A DNA stretch of 18,206 nt from positions 1-18,206 of the forward strand of contig CAKOID010000015.1 in assembly GCA_934086355.1 (NCBI GenBank), given 5' to 3'. The DNA comes from an uncultured Bacilli bacterium (GTDB taxonomy: Bacteria; Bacillota_I; Bacilli_A; RF39; UBA660). Of this stretch, positions 7,534 to 13,928 are shown in pieces (positions within the stretch are counted from its first letter, which is position 1; each line of letters opens with the position of its first letter). The position numbers and the translations under genes are program-made. The notes under the pieces were generated by a model that was given only the letters and a program-made list of their open reading frames with translations, was not told where the DNA came from and searched no databases.

Positions 7534-8904
7534 ATGAAAATGGAAGATGTAGTAAATTATGCAAAACAATATGGATTTATATTTCAAGGAAGTGAAATAT
7601 ATGGTGGACTTTCTAATACTTGGGATTACGGTCCTATTGGTAAAGAATTAAAAGAAAATATAAGACGTGCTTGGTGGAAAAAATTCATTCAAGAAAATCC
7701 TTATAATTATGGACTTGATGCAGCAATTCTTATGAATCCTGAAGTTTGGGTAGCATCAGGACATGTTGCTTCATTTGCAGATCCACTTTTAGATTGCAAA
7801 AAATGTAAAAGTAGATATAGAGCAGATAAACTTGTAGAAGATTTTACTGAAGGCAAAGAAACTGGAGACGGTTGGGATAATAAAAAATTAGAAGATTTTA
7901 TAAGAGATAACGAAATATGTTGTCCAAAATGTGGTTCTAAAGAGTTTACTGATATTAGAAAATTTAATTTGCTTTTTGAAACACATATTGGAGTAACTGA
8001 TGATTCTAAAAGTATATGTTATTTAAGAGGGGAGACAGCTCAAGGTATATTTACAAACTTCTTAAATGTACAAAGAAGTATGAGAGTTAAAGTACCATTC
8101 GGTATTGGTCAAACTGGTAAAAGTTTTAGAAATGAAATCACTCCTGGTAACTTTATATTTAGAACAAGAGAATTTGAACAAATGGAATTAGAATTCTTCT
8201 GTAAACCAAATACAGATTTAGAATGGTTTGGATACTATAAAAATTATTGTATGGATTTTTTAAAAAGCTTAGGAATTGATAAAGATAATTTAAGATTTAG
8301 AGATCATAAAAAAGAAGAGTTATCATTTTATAGCAAAGCAACAACTGATATAGAATATAAATATCCTATGGGTTGGGGAGAACTTTGGGGAATTGCAGAT
8401 AGAACAGATTATGATTTAGGAGTTCATATGGAACATTCTAAACAAGATTTAAGATATCTAGATCCTGAAACAAATGAAAAATATTTACCATATGTTATTG
8501 AACCAAGTGTTGGTTTAGATAGATTATTTTTAAGTGTTTTATGTGATGGATTAAAACATGAAGAATTAGAGAATGGTGAAATAAGAGAAATCTTTAAAGT
8601 AACACCAGCTTTAGCACCAATTAAAGCGACAATACTTCCTTTAATCAAGAAAAAACATAGTGATAAAGCAATGGAAATATATTCTAAATTATGTAGTGAA
8701 TTTAATGTATCTTTTGATGAATCAGGTAGCATTGGTAAAAGATATAGAAGATGTGATGCTATAGGTACTCCGTTTGCAATTACAGTTGATGATGAAACAT
8801 TAGAAAATAACACAGTAACTGTAAGAGATAGAGATACAATGGAACAAATAAAATTAAATATTAATGAACTAGTAAATTATATTAATGAAAGAATAAAATT
8901 CTAG
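7534..8904 (+). CDS. glyS: Glycine--tRNA ligase, dimeric class II type
   Basis: This enzyme charges tRNA-Gly with glycine in an ATP-dependent reaction. The protein of 456 residues is the single-chain (alpha-2) form, not the two-gene glyQ/glyS form. It opens with the typical YAKQYGFIFQGSEIYGGLS and WDYGPIG segments. Cys pairs C88/C91 and C130/C133 suggest a zinc site. Class II motif 2 is GKSFRNEITPGNF (195-207) with FEQMELEFF following, and motif 3 is EPSVGLDRLF (323-332). An anticodon-binding domain fills the last 100 residues. Length is normal. AAGGAGATG lies upstream, overlapping the 3' end of the LOG-like gene. The T-box leader, whose bulge matches tRNA-Gly, regulates exactly the product expected for such a leader. 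Confidence 0.97.
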   Translation: MKMEDVVNYAKQYGFIFQGSEIYGGLSNTWDYGPIGKELKENIRRAWWKKFIQENPYNYGLDAAILMNPEVWVASGHVASFADPLLDCKKCKSRYRADKLVEDFTEGKETGDGWDNKKLEDFIRDNEICCPKCGSKEFTDIRKFNLLFETHIGVTDDSKSICYLRGETAQGIFTNFLNVQRSMRVKVPFGIGQTGKSFRNEITPGNFIFRTREFEQMELEFFCKPNTDLEWFGYYKNYCMDFLKSLGIDKDNLRFRDHKKEELSFYSKATTDIEYKYPMGWGELWGIADRTDYDLGVHMEHSKQDLRYLDPETNEKYLPYVIEPSVGLDRLFLSVLCDGLKHEELENGEIREIFKVTPALAPIKATILPLIKKKHSDKAMEIYSKLCSEFNVSFDESGSIGKRYRRCDAIGTPFAITVDDETLENNTVTVRDRDTMEQIKLNINELVNYINERIKF

Positions 8905-8913
8905 TTCTTTTAT

Positions 8914-8989
8914 TGCCCAGTAGCCAAGTGGTAAGGCAGTGGACTCTGACTCCATGATTCCGTTGGTTCGAACCCAACCTGGGCAGCCA
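8914..8989 (+). tRNA. tRNA-Gln (anticodon CTG)
   Basis: The full cloverleaf reads from the sequence: acceptor TGCCCAG with CTGGGCA, D stem GCC/GGC, anticodon stem GTGGA/TCCAT enclosing loop CTCTGAC, and T arm GTTGG-TTCGAAC-CCAAC. The discriminator is G and CCA is encoded. The U1-A72 pair and G73 are typical of tRNA-Gln. It begins 9 bp after the glyS stop with no clear promoter of its own. Confidence 0.95.
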
Positions 8990-8992
8990 TTC

Positions 8993-9068
8993 GCTGGATT
9001 AGCTCAATTGGTAGAGCAACTGAATCGTAATCAGTAGGTTGTGGGTTCAATTCCTATATCCAGCACCA
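8993..9068 (+). tRNA. tRNA-Thr (anticodon CGT)
   Basis: The cloverleaf is complete: acceptor GCTGGAT with ATCCAGC, D stem GCTC/GAGC, anticodon stem ACTGA/TCAGT with loop ATCGTAA, and T stem GTGGG/CCTAT with two wobble pairs around loop TTCAATT. The discriminator is A and CCA is encoded. Only 3 bp separate it from tRNA-Gln, so the two are one transcript. Confidence 0.94.
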
Positions 9069-9080
9069 CTTAGAAATAAT

Positions 9081-9102
9081 GCTCGTATTTACGGGCTTTT
9101 TT
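9081..9102 (+). terminator. Terminator of the glyS-tRNA operon
   Basis: A 6-bp stem GCTCGT/ACGGGC with one G-T pair and a 4-nt loop is followed by T6. It lies 12 bp after the CCA of tRNA-Thr. Confidence 0.85.
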
Positions 9103-9184
9103 AATGCTTTTAATTTTTCAAACACATTTGTGAACACACTTTTATAATTTACTTAATAATTTTTAATTGTTTTATAATCATCTT

Positions 9185-9343
9185 TCAATAAAGTTTATTG
9201 AAATATTCAAATGCTTTTGTTATTTCTTCAGTAGAATGACTTCTATTTAAATCTCTTACAATTTTAGAGAAAGATTCATCATTATTTAAACCATCTCCAA
9301 TATAAACTCTTTCATCATAAGAAAGATGAGAATAATATGTCAT
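9185..9343 (-). pseudogene. IS30-family transposase N-terminal fragment
   Basis: A 52-codon minus-strand frame runs from the ATG ending at 9343 to a TGA at 9185-9187. Its first 38 residues match the N-terminal helix-turn-helix of IS30-type transposases: YSHLSYDERVYIGDGLNN, then FSKIVRDLNRSHST, where the family has a SHLTLEER...L..G.S...IAR.L.RS.STI pattern. After this the family similarity stops and the frame ends at ...YFNKLY, so the catalytic DDE domain is missing. AAGGGG lies 8 bp before the ATG, so the fragment could still be translated. A small inverted repeat at 9411-9427, about 70-85 bp upstream, is where the element's end would be expected. I read this as the relic of an insertion sequence beside two tRNA genes. 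A domesticated small DNA-binding protein is less likely. Confidence 0.65.
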
Positions 9344-9410
9344 GATAAAAGCCCCTTAAAAATGACAAATAAATTATTCAAGATACATTATAAATGATTA
9401 CAAAACTTAC

Positions 9411-9427
9411 TGCACATTAATTGTGCA
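9411..9427. repeat. Short inverted repeat TGCACA-N5-TGTGCA
   Basis: A perfect 6-bp inverted repeat with a 5-nt spacer lies upstream of the IS30-type fragment and before the MATE promoter. It could be part of the terminal repeat of the dead insertion sequence or a protein-binding site. Nothing in the sequence decides between them. Confidence 0.4.
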
Positions 9428-9484
9428 CTTCCAAAAATTTAATCAATAGATATCAAAATTTTATTAAAATTACAAATTTTATTA

Positions 9485-9513
9485 TTGAAAAAAATTATAA
9501 AAAATAGTATAAT
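9485..9513 (+). promoter_or_regulatory. Strong sigma-A promoter for the MATE gene
   Basis: TTGAAA at 9485-9490 and a perfect TATAAT at 9508-9513 are separated by 17 bp, the best consensus promoter in the window. The predicted start is near 9520, leaving a leader of about 85 nt. Confidence 0.8.
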
Positions 9514-9524
9514 TCTATTTGTTA

Positions 9525-9587
9525 GACGAGTTGCTTTCAAAAAAGAGGCGTAAATCCAGTTTAGGATTTTGCCTCTTTTTTCTCGTC
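9525..9587 (+). terminator. Leader attenuator hairpin ahead of the MATE gene
   Basis: Between the promoter and the AGGAGG site lies a long hairpin. GAGGC (9545-9549), extended by A6, pairs with GCCTC (9571-9575), extended by T6. An inner stem AAATCC/GGATTT (9552-9557, 9564-9569) has loop AGTTTA. The T tract makes it a factor-independent terminator inside the leader. An outer GACGAG (9525-9530) pairs with CTCGTC (9582-9587) beyond the T tract. GCTTT (9533-9537) can instead pair with GAGGC (with wobbles), which would block the terminator arm, so two exclusive folds are possible. No upstream ORF with a ribosome binding site is seen. The ligand or trigger is unknown. Confidence 0.7.
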
Positions 9588-9603
9588 AAAATGAGGAGGA
9601 ATT

Positions 9604-10983
9604 ATGAAAGAAGAAAGACAAAATAAAATGGCGATAGTGCCAATAAATAAACTTATTTTAAAAATGGGACTGCCAATGATATTATCTATGGTATTACAAG
9701 CACTTTATAATGTTATTGATAGTATTTTTGTTGCTAATATGGGTAAGACTGGTGCTATTGCAAATCAAGCTTTAACATATGCTTTTCCAATACAAATAAT
9801 GATTATAGCAATTGGTGTTGGAACTGGCGTTGGTCTAAATGCAATACTTTCTAAAAGTTTAGGAGAAAATGATAAAGAAAAAGTAAACAAGATTGCAGGA
9901 AATGGAATATTTTTAAGTATTTGTATCTATATTGTATTTTTATTATTTGGATTATTTGGATCTAAATGGTTTATTTCTTTATTTACAGAAAATAAAGAAA
10001 TTATTGAAATGGGTACAACATATTTAAAAATTTGTACTTGTTTATCTTTAGGTTCTATTGGTTATACTGTATATGAAAGATTTTTACAGGCAACAGGTAA
10101 GACAATGTTATCTACAATTTCGCAAATATCAGGAGCAGTTACAAATATTGTATTAGATTATGTATTTATTTATCCATTAAACATGGGTGTTGCAGGTGCA
10201 GCATGGGCTACTATAATTGGACAATTTATTTCATTATTTATTGCAATGTATTTTCATTATAAGAAAAATAAAGAAATAGATGGTAATATAAAATATATGA
10301 AATCTAACTTTAATTTAATTAAAGGAATTTATAGCATTGGTATTTCGGCAGCATTGATGCAAGCATTACTTGCAGTAATGATGGCTGGCATGAATGCAAT
10401 ATTAGGTTTAGCAAAAGTAGATCAAACAGTATTGATTGGTTCATTTGGTATTTATTATAAAATACAACAAATTGCATTATTTTCAGCTTTTGGTTTATCA
10501 AATACAATTATTTCGATATTATCATTTAATTATGGTATGAAAGATAAGAAGAGAATAGATGATACTATCAAATATGGTATTATTGATACTATAATAATTA
10601 CTTTAATAATAAGTATATTATTTGAAATATTTGCTTATCCACTTGCAAAACTTTTCGGACTTGCTGGTGGTACGACAAAAGAAATAATTAAAGTTTGTGT
10701 AATTGCACTAAGAATATCAAGTATAGGATTTGTATTTATGGGTATTTCAGTTTCTATACAAGGTATTTTACAATCTATAAAATATGCCTTAAGACCATTA
10801 ATTATTTCATTATTAAGATTAATAATATTTGTTTTTCCTATAGCATATCTATTTACTAAATCGGAAAATGTAACTAATTTAGTTTGGTGGACATTCCCAA
10901 TTGCAGAAATTTTAACATCAATTATTTCACTATTTATTTTAAAAGATTCATACAATAAAAAAATTAAAATATTAGAAAAATAA
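9604..10983 (+). CDS. MATE family efflux transporter
   Basis: A 459-residue integral membrane protein with about twelve hydrophobic helices and the two-fold repeated layout of the MATE family. Such proteins export drugs or other cationic compounds in exchange for Na+ or H+. Typical segments are LILKMGLPMILSMVLQALYN and VIDSIFVANMG in helix 1 and the following loop, GVGTGVGLNAILSKSLGE after helix 2, and YERFLQATGKT in the first half. The second half repeats this with ALMQALLAVMMAGMNAIL and IISILSFNYGMKD. The organisation is closest to the MepA/NorM-like bacterial branch; the substrate cannot be told. The ATG at 9604 follows AGGAGG (9594-9599) by 4 bp. It is a single-gene unit with its own promoter, a leader attenuator and a terminator at 10989. 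Confidence 0.95.
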   Translation: MKEERQNKMAIVPINKLILKMGLPMILSMVLQALYNVIDSIFVANMGKTGAIANQALTYAFPIQIMIIAIGVGTGVGLNAILSKSLGENDKEKVNKIAGNGIFLSICIYIVFLLFGLFGSKWFISLFTENKEIIEMGTTYLKICTCLSLGSIGYTVYERFLQATGKTMLSTISQISGAVTNIVLDYVFIYPLNMGVAGAAWATIIGQFISLFIAMYFHYKKNKEIDGNIKYMKSNFNLIKGIYSIGISAALMQALLAVMMAGMNAILGLAKVDQTVLIGSFGIYYKIQQIALFSAFGLSNTIISILSFNYGMKDKKRIDDTIKYGIIDTIIITLIISILFEIFAYPLAKLFGLAGGTTKEIIKVCVIALRISSIGFVFMGISVSIQGILQSIKYALRPLIISLLRLIIFVFPIAYLFTKSENVTNLVWWTFPIAEILTSIISLFILKDSYNKKIKILEK

Positions 10984-10988
10984 AAATA

Positions 10989-11019
10989 AAAATAGAGTAT
11001 AATGCTTTATTTTTTTTTT
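10989..11019 (+). terminator. Terminator after the MATE gene
   Basis: A 9-bp stem AAAATAGAG/CTTTATTTT with one G-T pair and a 7-nt loop runs into a tract of T. It separates the MATE gene from the pilus operon. Confidence 0.7.
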
Positions 11020-11025
11020 AGTATT

Positions 11026-11034
11026 TGGTATAAT
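11026..11034 (+). promoter_or_regulatory. Extended -10 promoter of the pilus operon
   Basis: TGGTATAAT combines a TGn extension with a perfect TATAAT, 23 bp before the first ATG of the operon. The -35 region is a T tract with no good match, as for the other extended -10 promoters here. Confidence 0.6.
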
Positions 11035-11057
11035 TTAAATATCATAGGAGAATGCGT

Positions 11058-11408
11058 ATGAATAAGAAGGGACAAGCTTTAGTAGAATTTATAATAATAT
11101 TACCAATTATGATATTTATTATGCTTGCAATAGTTGATTATGGTAATATGAGTTATACTAAAAATAAATTAGAAAATATAACTAATGAAATAAGTAATAT
11201 GTATAAAAATAATGAAACTGATGAAGAAATAAATAATTATATAAAAAGAAATGATAAAGATATTGTTGTTAATATAAATAAAAATGAAAAATATATAAAA
11301 GTTAAATTAGAAAAAAAATATAATTATATAACACCTGGATTAGAAAAAATATTTAAAAATAATAATATTGTTATAGAAAGAGAGATATATAATGAACAAA
11401 ACGGGTAA
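11058..11408 (+). CDS. TadE-like pseudopilin with cleavable leader
   Basis: A small protein of 116 residues. The N-terminus MNKKGQALVEFIIILP has a short basic leader, a glycine, then a hydrophobic stretch with glutamate at position +5 after the glycine. This is the form processed by prepilin peptidases, and GQALVEF is typical of TadE/TadG-type minor pilins. A single membrane helix (about residues 10-29) is followed by a Lys/Asn-rich extracellular part. I chose the ATG at 11058, 7 bp after AGGAG (11046-11050); the ATG at 11052 is too close to that site. It is the first gene of the operon and overlaps the next by 17 bp. The role is probably a minor subunit or assembly factor of the pilus. No Cys is present. 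Confidence 0.85.
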   Translation: MNKKGQALVEFIIILPIMIFIMLAIVDYGNMSYTKNKLENITNEISNMYKNNETDEEINNYIKRNDKDIVVNINKNEKYIKVKLEKKYNYITPGLEKIFKNNNIVIEREIYNEQNG

Positions 11409-11835
11409 ATCATATGTTGGTCTTATACTATTAATTCCATTATTTATTATTTTAGCACTTATAATAATAGATACTATAACTAGTTATAATGAAAATAAAA
11501 GATTTAAAAGTGTAACTGAAAATATAATAACTGAAGTATTAAATAATGAAGAATTAACAGAAGAAGATTATGAAAAGGAAATAAAAAGACTTTATGAAAG
11601 AAATAATTATGAGACAGATGCTTTAGTAGTAATACCATCAAGTTATGATTTATATGTTGGTAATGAACATAGTTATTTTGGAATGTTTACTTCCCTTAAA
11701 AATCATACAAATAAAATGGGAGAGATAAAAATATTTGGCGTAGTATTTAAAGTTAAAAAGAATAGTAAAGCATTTATTAAAGTAAATGCAAGAAAAGATA
11801 CTGATGGAAATATAAAATTTGAATATACAAAATAG
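11392..11835 (+). CDS. Second TadE-like pseudopilin, divergent leader
   Basis: A 147-residue protein whose start MNKTGKSYVGLILLIPLF parallels the preceding gene: basic leader, Gly, then one membrane helix to about residue 27. The glutamate expected at +5 is replaced by Gly, so processing by a prepilin peptidase is doubtful. The rest is a charged domain with a beta-rich end (KIFGVVFKVKKNSKAFIKVNARK). The start overlaps the end of the first pseudopilin by 17 bp, and the stop abuts the ribosome binding site of the TadZ-like gene, so it belongs to the operon. Family assignment rests on N-terminal layout and position, not on strong motif identity. Confidence 0.75.
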   Translation: MNKTGKSYVGLILLIPLFIILALIIIDTITSYNENKRFKSVTENIITEVLNNEELTEEDYEKEIKRLYERNNYETDALVVIPSSYDLYVGNEHSYFGMFTSLKNHTNKMGEIKIFGVVFKVKKNSKAFIKVNARKDTDGNIKFEYTK

Positions 11836-11844
11836 GTGATAAAT

Positions 11845-12606
11845 ATGAAAGAAGGAAAAGTATTGTGTTTATTTAGTGTTAAAGGTGGAGTAGGAAAAAC
11901 AACATTTGCAACAGCATTAGCAGGAGTAGCCAGCAACCTACAAATAAAAACACTAATTATAGATATGGATATATATAGTGGTGGAATAGCACTTGCATTA
12001 AATAAAAAAGTAAATAAAACAATATATAACTTTGTAGATGATTATAATAATCACATATATGAAGATATAAAAGATTATATAGTAAATTATAATGAATTCA
12101 TAGATTATATATCTTGTCCTAAAGATCCTAGAAAATCTAGTAGAATAAATAGTACATATTTAGATATATTAATAGATAAAGTAAAATATAATTATGATTT
12201 AATAATATTAGATACTAATCATATATTAAATGAAATAAACTTAAACTTATTAGATAAAAGTGATAATATATTGTTTATGTTAAATAATGATACATATAAT
12301 ATAAAAAATATGCGTAATCTAATTAGTATATTTAAAGATTTAGAAAAAGATAATTATAAAGTATTATTAAATAATGGAATATATGAAAATAGAAATTATT
12401 ATAATTTAGGAGATATAAAAGAAGTAATAGGTTGTAATATAGATTATACGTTAAGTAATAAATTTTATATTAATAATATAGATGGATATTTATATGATGG
12501 AAAGATTATTACTTTAGAAAAGAATGTTGTTGATAAAAAAGATTATAGAGTTATGAATTTAATATTAGAAGATTTATTTAATAAAGTAGGTGACAAATAT
12601 GAGTAA
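11845..12606 (+). CDS. tadZ: TadZ/CpaE-like ParA-family ATPase
   Basis: A 253-residue MinD/ParA-type ATPase. The deviant Walker A KGGVGKTT is at residues 13-20, followed by TLIIDMDIYSGGIALAL, and a Walker-B-like LIILDTN near the middle. In Tad systems such proteins (TadZ/CpaE) mark the pilus assembly site at the membrane. Many CpaE proteins have an extra N-terminal receiver-like domain, which is absent here, so the protein is close to the bare ATPase domain. I chose the ATG at 11845, 5 bp after AGGTGA (11834-11839). A GTG at 11836 lies inside that site. The 3' end overlaps the CpaF-like gene by 8 bp. The C-terminal half is Asn/Tyr-rich and poorly conserved to my eye. Confidence 0.85.
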   Translation: MKEGKVLCLFSVKGGVGKTTFATALAGVASNLQIKTLIIDMDIYSGGIALALNKKVNKTIYNFVDDYNNHIYEDIKDYIVNYNEFIDYISCPKDPRKSSRINSTYLDILIDKVKYNYDLIILDTNHILNEINLNLLDKSDNILFMLNNDTYNIKNMRNLISIFKDLEKDNYKVLLNNGIYENRNYYNLGDIKEVIGCNIDYTLSNKFYINNIDGYLYDGKIITLEKNVVDKKDYRVMNLILEDLFNKVGDKYE

Positions 12607-13924
12607 GAGTTTACTAGATGCTTTTGAAATAGAAAAAGAAGAAAAAGTAAATGATATACCTAATGATTATGAAATATTTCCTGATAAAACTTTATTAGAT
12701 AATATAAGAACTAAGATAATAGAAAATATTATAGATAAAGATATACCTACTGGGGATTCTTTAAAAGATTTTATTAATAAAGAAATTAATGATAGTATTG
12801 AAGGATATGATTTAAATAACTTAGAACGTAGTCATATATTTAATATGATTGAAGATGAAATAAATGGTAATGGACCTATAACTGAGTTATTACGTGATAA
12901 AAATATTACAGAAATAATGGTTAATGGACCACATGAAGTTTATATAGAAATAGATGGTAGAATAGAAAAAGATGAGAGTGTTTCATTTATTAATGAGGAA
13001 CATATTATTCGTACTGTTCAAAGATTAATACAACCTTTAGGTAGAACTATAGACAGTGCTAACCCTATGGTTGATTCAAGACTTAGTGATGGTTCTCGTA
13101 TCAATGCTGTTATACCTCCTTTGAGTGTTAAAGGGCCTGTTGTTACAATACGTAAATTTAAAGATGAAATGGTATCTATTGAAGAATTACTTAGAATTGG
13201 TACATTAACTAATGAAATGGCATTATTCTTATCTTGTGCTGTTAGAGGTAAATTAAATATTATTGTTTGCGGTGGTACTGGTAGTGGTAAAACAACATTG
13301 CTTAATATATTAGGTGGATTTATTGATGGAGAAGAACGTATTATAACTATAGAAGATGCTGCTGAATTAAGACTTCATCAAACTCATGTTATATCACTTG
13401 AAACAAGAACTGTTAGCTACGAAGCGGGTAATGAAGTTACTATTAGAGATTTAGTAATTAATTCATTACGTATGAGACCAGATAGAATTATAGTTGGTGA
13501 ATGTCGTGGTAAAGAAGCATTTGATATGTTACAAGCAATGAATACAGGACATGATGGATCACTTACTACACTTCATGCTAATGGCGTAGTGGATGCATTA
13601 AATAGACTTGAAACTATGGTACTTATGAGTGGACTTGAAATACCAGTTAAAGCAATAAGAGAATATATAGTTAATGCAATAGATTTAGTTGTTAACGTAG
13701 AAAGAATGTCCGATGGAAAAAGGAAAATTACTAACATAAGTGAAATAATTGGTTTAAAGAATGATGAAATAGAATTAAAACCAATATTTGAATTTGTAAA
13801 ACATGGACTTACAGATACAAAAGAAGTAAATGGTACATTTAAAATAACTAATAAAACACCTAAAATAATAGATAAAATAAGATCACATGGTGTAAAAGAT
13901 ATAGATAAATTGTTTAAGGAATGA
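12599..13924 (+). CDS. cpaF: CpaF/TadA-type secretion ATPase
   Basis: This hexameric motor ATPase powers pilus assembly from the cytoplasmic face of the membrane. The 441-residue protein shows every hallmark of the CpaF/TadA branch. N-terminal conserved text includes ITEIMVNGPHEVYIE and GSRINAVIPP. Walker A GGTGSGKT is at 225-232, an acidic box ITIEDAAEL follows, Walker B is RIIVGECRG at 296-304, and the His box is SLTTLHANG. The ATG at 12599 has AGGTGA (12588-12593) 5 bp upstream; the in-frame GTG at 12590 overlaps it. The gene ends in TGA, showing that TGA is a stop in this genome. It lies between the TadZ-like gene and the pilin gene, 4 bp before the latter. Confidence 0.96.
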   Translation: MSKSLLDAFEIEKEEKVNDIPNDYEIFPDKTLLDNIRTKIIENIIDKDIPTGDSLKDFINKEINDSIEGYDLNNLERSHIFNMIEDEINGNGPITELLRDKNITEIMVNGPHEVYIEIDGRIEKDESVSFINEEHIIRTVQRLIQPLGRTIDSANPMVDSRLSDGSRINAVIPPLSVKGPVVTIRKFKDEMVSIEELLRIGTLTNEMALFLSCAVRGKLNIIVCGGTGSGKTTLLNILGGFIDGEERIITIEDAAELRLHQTHVISLETRTVSYEAGNEVTIRDLVINSLRMRPDRIIVGECRGKEAFDMLQAMNTGHDGSLTTLHANGVVDALNRLETMVLMSGLEIPVKAIREYIVNAIDLVVNVERMSDGKRKITNISEIIGLKNDEIELKPIFEFVKHGLTDTKEVNGTFKITNKTPKIIDKIRSHGVKDIDKLFKE

Positions 13925-13928
13925 TGTT

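Noticed and set aside
8424..8813. Minus-strand ORF of 129 codons within glyS
   Set aside because: It is antisense to the conserved motif 3 and anticodon-binding region of glyS and has no family pattern of its own.
9114..9140. Possible integrase attachment site downstream of tRNA-Thr (CACATTTGTG and repeated ACAC words)
   Set aside because: No integrase gene and no duplicated tRNA 3' end are visible in the window, so there is nothing to support an att site.
9520..9603. Leader peptide in the MATE leader (frame starting TTG near 9519)
   Set aside because: There is no ribosome binding site and the frame runs into the MATE coding region, so ribosome-mediated attenuation is not supported.
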